Shown piece by piece: positions 1-8,363 of a stretch of DNA of 64,000 bases. Location: NCBI GenBank assembly GCA_036562495.1, contig DATCKA010000092.1:1-64000 (forward strand), read 5' to 3'. Below the pieces are notes generated by a model. That model had not been told where the DNA came from. It did not search any database and saw nothing but the letters and a program-made list of their open reading frames with translations. Made by a program: the position numbers and the translations under genes. This DNA is from Geochorda sp036562495 (GTDB lineage: Bacteria > Bacillota > Limnochordia > Limnochordales > Geochordaceae). Positions within the stretch are counted from its first letter, which is position 1. Each line of letters opens with the position of its first letter.

Positions 1-294
1 CCGCAGAGGGGCGGGCGGGGGGACGCCGGGGGGGAGGCCGCCCCCGCCGTCTCGGGAAGGGCGACGACCGCCGCCATCAGTCCGCCGAGGACCAGCAGCC
101 CGAGCAACCCGCCCCTGGGGCCCCTCGGGGACGTCGGACGGTCGATGGCTCGGGTCGGTGCTGCCAAGACGTCCACCTCCCGAGGTCGTCCTATTCGGGC
201 CGGTGGCATCGGCATGACGGCCCGAGGTCGGACACGACCTGGGGGAGGACGGACGAGGGCGGCGGCCGTAATCAGGATCGGCAATCGCTCTCAT
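1..294 (-). CDS. Possible N-terminal part of an exported protein, cut by window edge
   Basis: On the minus strand one frame stays open from an ATG at 294 to the window edge. Between about 110 and 36 it encodes a hydrophobic run with a small-residue end, LLGLLVLGGLMAAVVALPET followed by AGA, that reads like a signal peptide with a cleavage site. The upstream part (294-110) is Arg/Pro-rich and probably not translated. The true start may be a TTG at 107. A strong Shine-Dalgarno-like GGAGGTGG lies near 170-175, but the starts it would serve are in another frame that stops early, so a frameshift or a nonstandard start is possible. The rest of the protein lies outside the window and its function cannot be read. 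Confidence 0.35.
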   Translation of the reverse strand, partial: MRAIADPDYGRRPRPSSPRSCPTSGRHADATGPNRTTSGGGRLGSTDPSHRPSDVPEGPQGRVARAAGPRRTDGGGRRPSRDGGGGLPPGVPPPAPLR

Positions 295-317
295 CCGCAG
301 GGAGGGGGTCGGGCCCC

Positions 318-1511
318 ATGCGACGGGTCGGCATCGTCGGAGCCGCCGTGACGCCGTTCAAGGCCCGATGGTACGAGAAGACGTACTACGAGCTCGCTCA
401 GATGGCCACTGCCGCCGCACTGGAGGACGCGGGCCTCACCACCCGCGACGTGGACGGGGTCGTGTACGCCATCTACAACGACATCTTCCAGCGGGCGGCC
501 ATCCCCGAGCATCCCCTGCAGGCCATCACGGGCCTATCCAACAAGTTCGGCGTGCGGGTCAGCAACGGCGGGGCGACGGGCGCCTATGCCATGTCGGTGG
601 CCCACGCCTACCTGGCCGCGGGGCGATTCAAAGCCCTGTTGGTGCTGGGGGTGGAGAAGGCCACCGACTGCTTCGACTTCCAGTCCATGTCGGCCACCCC
701 CGAGGTGATCAAGACCATCGGCTGGTCCGGCGACACCTTCTTCGAGCAGAAGCTGGGGTGGACGGCCTCCGACAGCTACGCCGAGGTGGTGCTCGCTTAC
801 ATGGACGAGCACCCGGACGACCTCAAGCCCGAGGTGACGGCCCGACTGGCGGCCCAGCTCAGCCAGCAGGCCAGGGACAACGAGTTCGCCCAGCGCCGTT
901 TCGACCAGGTGACGCCCGAGGAGGTGCTCAACTCCCGGATCGTCGTCTACCCCTTCAAGGAGCTGGAGATCTGCGTCTACTCCGAAGGGGCCGCCGCCGT
1001 CATCATGGCCGAAGAGGAGACCGCCAGGGCCATCGCCCGCAACACGGGCCAGCCCGTCATCTGGGTGACGGGCGTCGGGGAGGCCAACGAGCCCTCGTAC
1101 GCAGGCAAGGGCCACAAGGTCATGCACCGGATCTACTCCCACCACCTGGCCGCGATGCGTGCCTACGAGATGGCCGGCATCCGGGAGCCCCTGGGGGCCA
1201 TCGACGTGGTGGAGGTGCACGACGCCTTCGTGCAGCAGCTCCAGATCACCATGGCCGAGATGGGCTTCGTGCCGCTGGGGCGAGCCGACAGCCTCGTGGA
1301 GGATGGCATCGTGATGCCCGGCGGCCGCCTGCTGCTCAACCCGTCGGGCGGATTGCTCTACTGCGGCCACGCGGTAGGGGCCAGCAACATCATGTCGGCC
1401 TGGTCGGCCCGACGGGAGCTGGTGCGCCGCGGGTTGAGGCGGGCGCTGGTGCACGGCACGGGCAGCACCGTGGCCCAGTACGGCGTCGTGCTCATCTTGG
1501 AGCGAGAGTGA
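318..1511 (+). CDS. Thiolase-like protein of the SCP-x family lacking the nucleophilic cysteine
   Basis: 397-residue thiolase-fold protein, similar along its length to the thiolase half of SCP-x. The loop that carries the nucleophile in family members (NNNCATG type) reads SNGGATG, so the cysteine is Gly85. The C-terminal catalytic loops remain as EVHDAF and YCGHAVGASN. Without the nucleophile, ordinary thiolysis is unlikely. Cys-less thiolase-like proteins encoded beside DUF35 proteins, such as Ltp2 of steroid side-chain degradation, act as retro-aldolases with their DUF35 partner, and the next gene here is a DUF35 protein. An aldolase role is therefore inference; acyl-CoA binding is likely. 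The start ATG is well placed behind GGGAGGGGG. First gene of a tight three-gene operon. Confidence 0.85.
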   Translation: MRRVGIVGAAVTPFKARWYEKTYYELAQMATAAALEDAGLTTRDVDGVVYAIYNDIFQRAAIPEHPLQAITGLSNKFGVRVSNGGATGAYAMSVAHAYLAAGRFKALLVLGVEKATDCFDFQSMSATPEVIKTIGWSGDTFFEQKLGWTASDSYAEVVLAYMDEHPDDLKPEVTARLAAQLSQQARDNEFAQRRFDQVTPEEVLNSRIVVYPFKELEICVYSEGAAAVIMAEEETARAIARNTGQPVIWVTGVGEANEPSYAGKGHKVMHRIYSHHLAAMRAYEMAGIREPLGAIDVVEVHDAFVQQLQITMAEMGFVPLGRADSLVEDGIVMPGGRLLLNPSGGLLYCGHAVGASNIMSAWSARRELVRRGLRRALVHGTGSTVAQYGVVLILERE

Positions 1512-1543
1512 GCCCAACCGACGAGGCGGGGAGGCGGTTCGCC

Positions 1544-2530
1544 ATGGCAGACAAGGTCATCCCTCCCGAGGTGATCCCCGACGTGGGGTCGGAGGTGATC
1601 CGCGTCGACGGCCAGCCCTACCTGCTGGTCAACGACGCCATGTACACCTTCTACCGCCGCACGATGGGCGAGTTGTCGCCCTTCTTCCTCGCGCTGCGGG
1701 ACGAGAAGCGCATCCTGGGTGCCCGATGCCGGCGGTGCGGACTGGTGCGGGTGCCGCCCTTCGTGACGCGCTGTCCCGATTGCCAGTTCGCCCCCACCGA
1801 CCTGGTGGAGGTGGGCGACATCGGGCAGCTCATCTCGACGCCGCCCGTCACGTACTTCGCCAACTCCCTCTTCCATGAGCAGGTGCCCTTCGGGCGGGGC
1901 CGGGTGCTGTTGCACGGGGCCGATACGGCCCTCAGCGTCAACCTCTACACCACCCGGGGCATCCTGGTGCCGGGGATCTTCCGCAAGGGGACCGAGGTCA
2001 AGGTAGTCTTCCGGCGCGAGCGGCGCGGCGAGATCACCGACATCTTCTGCGTGCCCACCCACGAACTGACGCCCGAGCAAGTCCACAAGCGCGGGCTCGA
2101 GGAGACCGAGCTGGACTGGGAGCGGGCCCAGGAGCCGCCTCTGCCGGCGGCCACCGAGGCGGCGAGGGAGCGATTTCGGCAGGTGGCCCGGGAGTTGTCG
2201 GCGTTGGCCCGGGAGCTGAGCGCCCACCCTCGCGCCCGGCGAGACATCGCCGGATGGTGGCGGACCGTGTTGGTCAAGACGACGGGTGGTACCCTGGTGA
2301 TGCGGATCGCCGATGGCGACTTGACCATCGAGGAGGGCCAGGTCGAAGCCCCCGACTTCGTGATGGTGCTGGAGGATCCCGGGGTCCTCCTGGACGCCCT
2401 GGCCTACCGAGGCTCGCTGACGCAGGCCATCATGACCAAGAAGCTGTGGATCAGCAAGAACGTCGAGTTCAACACGATCTTCAAGCTGGAGCGCATGGCG
2501 CGGTCGCTGGCCCGCTCCAGGAAGGCATGA
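1544..2530 (+). CDS. Zinc-ribbon/DUF35 OB-fold protein fused to an SCP2-like domain
   Basis: 328 residues. The N-terminal half has a four-cysteine zinc ribbon (CRRCG, then CPDC about 14 residues on) followed by a DUF35 OB-fold with the usual G-x-hydrophobic strands. After a charged linker (about residues 185-235) the last 95 residues resemble an SCP2 sterol/lipid-carrier domain (VLVKTTGGTLVMRI, LTQAIMTKKLWISKN). DUF35 proteins partner thiolase-like enzymes encoded next door and help present acyl-CoA; the fused SCP2 domain may hold a lipid-like acyl-CoA. ATG 1544 follows a good GGCGGGGAGG. A GTG at 1508 overlapping the previous stop would add 12 residues. Probably a complex with the preceding protein. 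Confidence 0.85.
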   Translation: MADKVIPPEVIPDVGSEVIRVDGQPYLLVNDAMYTFYRRTMGELSPFFLALRDEKRILGARCRRCGLVRVPPFVTRCPDCQFAPTDLVEVGDIGQLISTPPVTYFANSLFHEQVPFGRGRVLLHGADTALSVNLYTTRGILVPGIFRKGTEVKVVFRRERRGEITDIFCVPTHELTPEQVHKRGLEETELDWERAQEPPLPAATEAARERFRQVARELSALARELSAHPRARRDIAGWWRTVLVKTTGGTLVMRIADGDLTIEEGQVEAPDFVMVLEDPGVLLDALAYRGSLTQAIMTKKLWISKNVEFNTIFKLERMARSLARSRKA

Positions 2531-3807
2531 GCACACGGCACGACCCCCGACCGCACGTGGTCATCGTCGGGGCAGGATTCGGCGGGCTGTGGGCAGCCCG
2601 AGGGCTGGCCGGGGCGCCGGTGCGCGTCACCATCCTGGACCGCCGCAACTTCCACACGTTCCTGCCGCTGCTCTATCAGGTCGCGGCGGCGGAGCTGGAG
2701 CCCGAGGACATCGCCTACCCCGTGCGGGCCATCGTCCGCCGCTATCCCAACGTCGCGTTTCGCATGGCGGAGGTGACGGGCGTCGACCTGAGAGAGCGCC
2801 GGGTCGTGCTGGCGGAAGGCAGCCTGCCGTACGACTACCTGGTGCTGGCTGCGGGCAGCCGGACCGGCTTCTTCGGACTCGAGTCGGTGGCGCGATATGC
2901 CTTCGAGCTGAAGGATCTCCCTCAGGCGACGGCGCTGCGCAGCCACATCCTGAGGCAGTTCGAGCTGGCCGACTACGAGCACGATCCCGAACGACGCCGC
3001 CGTCTGCTCACCTTCGTCATCGTCGGCGGGGGCCCGACCGGCGTGGAGTTCGCGGGCGCGCTGGCGGAGTTGGTCTTCGGAGTCCTGCCCCGTGACTACC
3101 CTCGGCTCGACTTCCGCGAGGTGCGCATCGTGCTCCTCGAGGCGGCGGATCGGCTGTTGCCCGCGCTGCCGGCGTCGCTGGGCGAGTACGCTCGCCGGCG
3201 ACTGGAGGCCAAGGGGGTGGAGGTGCGACTCCGGGCAGCCGTCCGGGGCGCGTCCGTCGAGGCGGTGCATCTGGCCGACGGACGGACCATCGAGACAGCG
3301 ACCCTCGTCTGGACGGCCGGGGTGGAGGGTAGCGAGCTCGGCCGCGAGCTGGGTGTGCCGCTCGGGCGCGGGGGCCGCCTGCTGGTCGAGCCGACGCTTC
3401 AGGTGCCGGGCCATCCCGAGGTCTACGTGGTCGGCGACATGGCCTACGTCGAGGACGAGACCGGCCGTCCCGTGCCGCAAGTGGCACCGGCCGCCATCCA
3501 GCAGGGCCGCCATGCGGCACGCAACATCCGCCGTCAGCTGGCGGGCGAGGCCCCCGTGGCCTTCCGCTACCGGGACCCCGGCACCATGGTCACCATCGGC
3601 CGCAACGCGGCGGTGGCGGTGATCAAGGGGCGGCCGGTGCGGGGCTTCTCCGCCTGGCTGGCCTGGCTGGGCGTCCACATCGTGCGGCTCATCGGCTTCC
3701 GCAACCGGCTGCTGGTGCTGGTCAACTGGGGATGGAGCTATCTCTTCTACGAACGGGGCGTGCGGCTCACCGCTGGCGACGAGCCACCATCACGACGCGG
3801 CGTTTGA
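2527..3807 (+). CDS. Type II NADH:quinone oxidoreductase (NDH-2 family)
   Basis: 426-residue FAD-dependent, membrane-associated NADH dehydrogenase, non-proton-pumping, feeding electrons from NADH to quinone. Two Rossmann nucleotide sites are visible: FAD site VVIVGAGFGGLWAARGL near the N-terminus and NAD site FVIVGGGPTGVEFAGALAEL near residue 165. The second FAD-binding segment, VYVVGDMAYVED, and the family motif QVAPAAIQQG follow. The amphipathic C-terminal segment (AWLAWLGVHIVRLIGF onward) is the membrane anchor typical of the family. Start ATG overlaps the previous stop (ATGA), so it is translationally coupled to the thiolase-like/DUF35 genes. Its last 41 bases overlap the convergent methyltransferase gene. 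Confidence 0.92.
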   Translation: MSTRHDPRPHVVIVGAGFGGLWAARGLAGAPVRVTILDRRNFHTFLPLLYQVAAAELEPEDIAYPVRAIVRRYPNVAFRMAEVTGVDLRERRVVLAEGSLPYDYLVLAAGSRTGFFGLESVARYAFELKDLPQATALRSHILRQFELADYEHDPERRRRLLTFVIVGGGPTGVEFAGALAELVFGVLPRDYPRLDFREVRIVLLEAADRLLPALPASLGEYARRRLEAKGVEVRLRAAVRGASVEAVHLADGRTIETATLVWTAGVEGSELGRELGVPLGRGGRLLVEPTLQVPGHPEVYVVGDMAYVEDETGRPVPQVAPAAIQQGRHAARNIRRQLAGEAPVAFRYRDPGTMVTIGRNAAVAVIKGRPVRGFSAWLAWLGVHIVRLIGFRNRLLVLVNWGWSYLFYERGVRLTAGDEPPSRRGV

Positions 3808-4567
3808 TGAACCACCGACCGTCGGCGCGCTCCTCCACGAGCCCAACGCGCAGATCGGCCGGCGCCTGCCGGAGGATGTCGTCGGCTCGAGCCGCCTGGG
3901 AGCTGTCCGGCGAGACGGGTGCGAGCCAGCGCTCCCACGGGATGGGCTCGACGTGCACCTCGAGGGCGGTGACGGTCAGGCCCGCCTCCTCTGCCTCCGC
4001 TCGCCACTGGTCGGGGGTCAGGGCCCGTACGTGGGAGTCGTCTCGCGCTGCCTCGAGAGCGTTGAGGAGGTCGGCCTGAGCCGGGTCGACGGCGGTCATG
4101 TCGACGATGCCGAGGCGCCCGCCGATACGGAGCACCCGGGCCATCTCCTGCACCGCCTGCCCCACGTGGGGGAAGTGGTGCGGTGCTCGCCGGCTCGTCA
4201 CCAGGTCGAAGGAGGCGTCCGCGAACGGCAGCCGCTCGGCGTCTCCCACCTGGAATCGCACGTTTGCAAGGCCCTTCTCGGCGGCCAGGCGGCGGAACGG
4301 CCCACCCATGGCCGGCGTGTAGTCGAGCCCGATGACGAGGCGCACCCGCGGCGCCAGGCGCAACGCCGTGTGACCGGCAGCCGTGGCAACGTCGAGCGCC
4401 ATCTCGTGGGGCTGGGGCTGCAGAAGCTCGACGAGGCGGTCCAGGTCCGCGCCCTGCGCGTGACTGACGCTGCTGGCGTAGTGCTCGGCATGCTGGGAGA
4501 AGAAGCCACGCACCCGCTCCTTGGCCTCGACATCACGCTCGTCCAGGTGGGCATGTCGGACGTCCAT
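3767..4567 (-). CDS. SAM-dependent class I methyltransferase
   Basis: 266 residues from ATG 4567, which has GAGGATGGGG just upstream; longer versions up to 4666 add an implausible N-terminus. Motif I is ALDVATAAGHTAL (the usual GxGxG is degenerate), followed by the acidic loop VIGLDYT, VGDAERLPFADASFDLV (UbiE/COQ5-like post-I motif) and MARVLRIGGRLGIVD. This is the layout of the UbiE/methyltransf-11 group acting on small molecules or quinone precursors; the substrate cannot be told. The 3' end overlaps the convergent NDH-2 gene. Confidence 0.85.
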   Translation of the reverse strand: MDVRHAHLDERDVEAKERVRGFFSQHAEHYASSVSHAQGADLDRLVELLQPQPHEMALDVATAAGHTALRLAPRVRLVIGLDYTPAMGGPFRRLAAEKGLANVRFQVGDAERLPFADASFDLVTSRRAPHHFPHVGQAVQEMARVLRIGGRLGIVDMTAVDPAQADLLNALEAARDDSHVRALTPDQWRAEAEEAGLTVTALEVHVEPIPWERWLAPVSPDSSQAARADDILRQAPADLRVGLVEERADGRWFIKRRVVMVARRQR

Positions 4568-4772
4568 GTCGTCGCCCCCATCCTCATGCCGGTGATGCGA
4601 GGGGCCCGCCGACGCGAGCGACCCGGGCGGCAGCTGTGATGCATGCTCCCCGAGACCCGGACGCATGCCGGCAGGCCGTGTAGCTAGGGAGCAGAAGCGA
4701 GTTGCGGGCGTGGCTTGTGCGAACGTCGGCGTGTCGGCGAGTGCGGGGTCTCTCTCGAAGCCACGTCGTGAC

Positions 4773-4848
4773 TGGAGCTGGCGGCGGGAATCGAACCCGC
4801 GACCTGCGCATTACGACTGCGCCGCTCTGCCGGCTGAGCTACGCCAGC
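4773..4848 (-). tRNA. tRNA-Thr(CGT)
   Basis: Full cloverleaf on the minus strand. Acceptor GCTGGCG pairs with CGCCAGC, the anticodon stem GCGCA/TGCGC encloses loop GTCGTAA (anticodon CGT), and the T arm is GCGGG-TTCGATT-CCCGC. The discriminator is T and the 3' CCA is encoded. It lies 15 bases downstream of tRNA-Gly in the same orientation, so both are probably one transcript. Confidence 0.97.
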
Positions 4849-4863
4849 TCAAAACACAAGAAA

Positions 4864-4938
4864 TGGAGCGGATGACGGGATTCGAACCCGCGACCGTCGG
4901 CTTGGGAAGCCGATGCGCTACCACTGCGCCACATCCGC
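4864..4938 (-). tRNA. tRNA-Gly(CCC)
   Basis: Minus-strand cloverleaf. Acceptor GCGGATG pairs with CATCCGC, anticodon stem TCGGC/GCCGA has loop TTCCCAA (anticodon CCC), T arm is GCGGG-TTCGAAT-CCCGT, and CCA is encoded. First of a two-tRNA cluster with tRNA-Thr(CGT), directly downstream of the metal ATPase gene. Confidence 0.97.
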
Positions 4939-4976
4939 TCGCCGCCTTCGAGTATAGCCCAGCGCCTTCGACGCGA

Positions 4977-7001
4977 TCAAGAGCCGGCCTCCGGCTGGGC
5001 CGTACCCACCAACTCCGGCTCCGGCGCCTCACCGGTCGGCTGCGGGGAGTCGCCGCTCCATCGGAAGCCCAGTAGCCGTAGCCCGTTGAGGGCCACCAGC
5101 ACGGTGCTGCCCTCGTGCCCGATGACGCCGTGGGTCAGGTCGAGCCAGCCGCTGAGCGCGCCGGTCACCAGCACGGCCATGACGCCGAAAGCGAAGGCCA
5201 GGTTTTGGCGAACCACCCACTCCGCCCGCCGGCCGAGCCGGATGGCTCCCTCCAGCCGGCTCAGGTCGTCGGACATGAGCACCACGTCGGCCGTCTCCAG
5301 GGCCACGTCCGTGCCCGAGCGCCCCATGGCCACGCCAACGGCGGCCTTGGCCAGCGCCGGCGCGTCGTTGACGCCGTCCCCGACCATCGCCACAGGCCCC
5401 CACCGACGCTCCAGCTCGGCCAGCACCTGCATCTTCTCCTCAGGCAGCAGGCCTGCGTGCACCTCGTCGACGCCCAGCTCCTCGCCGATGGCCTGGGCGA
5501 CGCGGGCGTTGTCGCCGGTCAACATGACCACCCGAAGCCCCAGGCGCTTGAGCGCCTGCACGGCCTGACGCGCCTCGGGTCGCAGCTGGTCCGCCACGGC
5601 CAGCAGCGCCACCGGGCCCGATCCGTTGACCCCCACCACCATGGCCGTCTGGCCGGCCGCCTCCAGGCGAGCCAGACGCTCGCGCAGCCTGGCTGGGAGC
5701 GTCATCCCCATCTCCTCGAACCATGCAGGGCTGCCCACCATGACCCGCTCGCCGGACACCACGGCCTCGACGCCTCGCCCGGGGTAGCTGGTCGTCTGCT
5801 CGGGGGCGGTGAAGGAGAGGTCACGCCGCTGAGCGGCCTCGACGATGGCCCGGGCGATGGGGTGTTCGCTGCCGGCCTCGGCCGAGGCAGCCAGGGCCAG
5901 CACCTGGGACTCGCTCCATCCTTCGACGCTATAGACATCCGTCAGGCTGGGGCGGCCCAGTGTCAGCGTCCCCGTCTTGTCGAAGGCCACCACCCGCACC
6001 GTCGCCAGCTGCTCCAGGTAGAGAGCCCCCTTGAAGAGCACGCCCCGGCGTGCGCCTCGAGCGATGGCCGACAGCATGGCCGGCATGGTGGAGAGCACCA
6101 CTGCACAGGGCGAGGCCACCACCATCAGCGTCATGGCCCGGTAGAGGGTGATATCCAGGCCCCAGCCCAACAGCAGAGGGCCAGTGGCGATGACGCCGAT
6201 GGTTGCCACCACTACGGCCACCGAGTAGGCCCGCTCGAACCGCTCGATGAAGAGCTGGGTGGGAGGCTTGCGCTCCTCGGCCTCGGCCACCAGCCGGATG
6301 ATGCGGGAGAGGGTGCTGTCCGGCTGGGAACGCGTCACCCGGACCCAGAGGGCCCCCGAGCGGTTGACGCTACCGGCGAAGACCGTCTGGCCGGGCTCGC
6401 GCTCTTGCGGCACGCTCTCCCCGGTGATGGCGGCGGTGTCCACTGCGGAAGTGCCCTGGACTACCACGCCGTCCGCGGGGATCTGCTCGCCGGGCAGCAC
6501 CAGCACCAGGTCCCCCGGCTCGAGCTGGTCGGCCGGGACCAGCGTCCCCTCTCCGACGTCGTCGAGGGAGCGCACTCGCCGGGCGCGAGTAGGACGCAGC
6601 TTGACGAGGGCCTCCACCGCCCGTCGCGTGCGTCCCACGGCGTACTCCTCCAGCGCGTGGCTCAGGGCAAAGATGAAGATGAGGATGGCGCCGTCCTGAG
6701 CCTGCCCGATGGCCGCCGCACCCAAGGCCGCCGCCACCATCAAGAAGTCGATGTCGATGCGCCCTCGACGCAGCGACCGGAGCCCCTCCCGGGCGGGCTC
6801 GAAGCCACCGACGGCGAACGCCGCGAGGTAGGCGGCCAGCGCCGGCAGCCCCGGTTGGAGCACGAGGAGGCCGTCGGCGGCAAGGGCGGGCGCCAGTCGG
6901 TGCTCCAGCCACCAGCCGAGCAGAGTGAGCGCCCCTGTCGCCAGCGGCACCGCCAGGGGGCGCAATCGAGCCAATCTCCCAGATTCATCGCGAGCGGGCA
7001 T
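4977..7001 (-). CDS. P1B-4 type transition-metal exporting ATPase (Fe/Co/Ni class)
   Basis: 674 residues. P-type ATPase marks: TGES at 193-196 (actuator), phosphorylated D341 in DKTGT, SEHPIA in the nucleotide domain, and GDGVNDAPALA at the hinge. The metal-site helix reads SPC (297-299) instead of CPC, and the last helices carry HEGST, the two signatures of subgroup P1B-4 (CoaT, CtpD, PfeT), which export Co2+, Fe2+ or Ni2+. There is no N-terminal heavy-metal-associated domain or CxxC, also usual for P1B-4. It should sit in the inner membrane and relieve metal excess. Start ATG follows AGAAGGGAG. The AT-rich upstream region holds two inverted repeats that may be metal-regulator operators. Confidence 0.92.
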   Translation of the reverse strand: MPARDESGRLARLRPLAVPLATGALTLLGWWLEHRLAPALAADGLLVLQPGLPALAAYLAAFAVGGFEPAREGLRSLRRGRIDIDFLMVAAALGAAAIGQAQDGAILIFIFALSHALEEYAVGRTRRAVEALVKLRPTRARRVRSLDDVGEGTLVPADQLEPGDLVLVLPGEQIPADGVVVQGTSAVDTAAITGESVPQEREPGQTVFAGSVNRSGALWVRVTRSQPDSTLSRIIRLVAEAEERKPPTQLFIERFERAYSVAVVVATIGVIATGPLLLGWGLDITLYRAMTLMVVASPCAVVLSTMPAMLSAIARGARRGVLFKGALYLEQLATVRVVAFDKTGTLTLGRPSLTDVYSVEGWSESQVLALAASAEAGSEHPIARAIVEAAQRRDLSFTAPEQTTSYPGRGVEAVVSGERVMVGSPAWFEEMGMTLPARLRERLARLEAAGQTAMVVGVNGSGPVALLAVADQLRPEARQAVQALKRLGLRVVMLTGDNARVAQAIGEELGVDEVHAGLLPEEKMQVLAELERRWGPVAMVGDGVNDAPALAKAAVGVAMGRSGTDVALETADVVLMSDDLSRLEGAIRLGRRAEWVVRQNLAFAFGVMAVLVTGALSGWLDLTHGVIGHEGSTVLVALNGLRLLGFRWSGDSPQPTGEAPEPELVGTAQPEAGS

Positions 7002-7058
7002 GGACGACTCCCTTCTACGGCCGCGGACGGGATGCCGCCGTCGGCCGGGCCCATACGC

Positions 7059-7071
7059 TTAACCGCGTTAA
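7059..7071. promoter_or_regulatory. Inverted repeat TTAAC-CGC-GTTAA upstream of the metal ATPase
   Basis: A perfect 5-3-5 inverted repeat in a short AT-rich island within otherwise very GC-rich DNA, 58 bases upstream of the ATPase start. A further GTTA lies just beyond. The position suits an operator or promoter of the ATPase gene; the regulator is unknown. Confidence 0.45.
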
Positions 7072-7092
7072 CTGTTAGGAGTGTTTAGCAAA

Positions 7093-7107
7093 GGAGAATT
7101 ATTATCT
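7093..7107. promoter_or_regulatory. Fur/PerR-like 7-1-7 imperfect inverted repeat
   Basis: GGAGAAT-T-ATTATCT: seven bases, one spacer, seven bases, with five of seven positions complementary. The 7-1-7 layout is that of Fur-family boxes (PerR, Fur, Zur), and PerR controls the P1B-4 iron exporter PfeT in Bacillus. It lies between the divergent ATPase and DUF421 genes. The whole gap 7002-7274 holds no other recognisable gene. Confidence 0.35.
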
Positions 7108-7274
7108 GTAACGATTCTATATCCTGCCCGGAGACCTCCGTCAAGGATGCGCGCACCCGTCGACCGGGCCGATGGCAGTATGGCGTGCGAGCGGGGCGCG
7201 GCAGACTACGGGGTGCGCCCGGCCGAGCGGATGCGACAGGCGGGCATCGAGACCGGGGACGGGTGGAGGGAACC

Positions 7275-7982
7275 GTGGAGGGAATCGGCTCGGTGCTGAG
7301 CTTCGCCGGCCGTACCGTCTATTTCTACATCGTGCTGCTCGTCGTCATCCGCCTGATGGGCAAGCGGGAGATCGGCACCCTCTCCCCGTGGGACCTGGTG
7401 CTGACCATCATGCTGGCCGAGCTGGCCGCCCTGCCCATCGAGAATCAGGAAGTGGGGCTACTCGAGGGCGCCGTGCCCATCCTGACGCTCTTGGTGGCGC
7501 AGGTCGTGATCTCGTGGCTCACCCTCAAGAGCGTCAGCTTTCGCAATCTCATCGCGGGCACCCCCAGCATCGTGGTCAAGGACGGGCGCATCATCGAGTC
7601 GGAGCTGCGGCGCCTGCGTTATGGCATCGACGACCTGATGGAGCAGCTGCGCCAGAAGAACGTGCCCAACATCCACGACGTGGAGGTCGCCGTCCTGGAG
7701 ACCAATGGCAGCCTCAGCGTCATCCCCAAGTCGCAACGGCGGCCCGTCTACCCCTCGGACCTGGGGCTCAGCACCGGCTACGAGGGATTGCCCATCCCCC
7801 TGGTCAACGACGGGCGCATCGACTACCGGGCGCTGTCGGCTGCGGGGCTGGACCTGACGTGGCTCAAGCAGGAGCTGGAGCGGCGAGGCATCCACGACCC
7901 CAAGGAGGTCCTCTACGCGTGCCTCGACTCGCAGGGCAACCTCTTCGTCCAGGAGCGGGAGAAGCCAGGGGCGCAGGGGTGA
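7275..7982 (+). CDS. DUF421 (YetF/YcaP family) membrane protein
   Basis: 235 residues. Three N-terminal membrane segments (TVYFYIVLLVVIRLMGKREI, DLVLTIMLAELAALPI, AVPILTLLVAQVVISWLTL) are followed by the DUF421 cytoplasmic domain with its signature stretch GTPSIVVKDGRIIESELRRL. Function in the family is not well defined; members are found in spore-formers and proteobacteria. I chose GTG 7275 because GGAGGG precedes it by four bases and the length fits the family; GTG 7263 is an alternative. It stands alone, before tRNA-Arg. Confidence 0.85.
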   Translation: MEGIGSVLSFAGRTVYFYIVLLVVIRLMGKREIGTLSPWDLVLTIMLAELAALPIENQEVGLLEGAVPILTLLVAQVVISWLTLKSVSFRNLIAGTPSIVVKDGRIIESELRRLRYGIDDLMEQLRQKNVPNIHDVEVAVLETNGSLSVIPKSQRRPVYPSDLGLSTGYEGLPIPLVNDGRIDYRALSAAGLDLTWLKQELERRGIHDPKEVLYACLDSQGNLFVQEREKPGAQG

Positions 7983-7998
7983 GACACACCCCCGGGCA

Positions 7999-8027
7999 TT
8001 GCTCGATCGTCCCATACGGGGTATAAT
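7999..8027 (+). promoter_or_regulatory. Sigma-70-type promoter of tRNA-Arg
   Basis: -35 TTGCTC (7999-8004), 17-base spacer, -10 TATAAT (8022-8027), 16 bases before the tRNA 5' end. The spacing and perfect -10 make this one of the best promoters in the window. Confidence 0.8.
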
Positions 8028-8043
8028 CAGGCCTGCGACCGGT

Positions 8044-8118
<75 letters not shown>

Positions 8119-8363
8119 TCTTCTTTTCTCCTCTCCGGGCCTTGCGGATGCCTCCGCGTCCACCGCCCTCGGACCGCCGGTCGACCTGACCCCGTGGTCG
8201 GCTTCGTCGTCGGATCCCATCGGCCCGCCTCGGACTTCAGCGGGAGGTGAAACCGCATACACATCGAAGGGGGCTACCCGCGCCCGGCCGACGACCCGTG
8301 CTCCGACACGCCCGAGCCGGGGGAGCGGCCGGGACGAGGGCCATCGACAAGGAGGGCCGGCGG

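Noticed and set aside
4977..7001. Cadmium/zinc/copper ATPase
   Set aside because: The motif is SPC, not CPC, with HEGST in the last helices; there is no CxxC metal-binding domain. These mark P1B-4.
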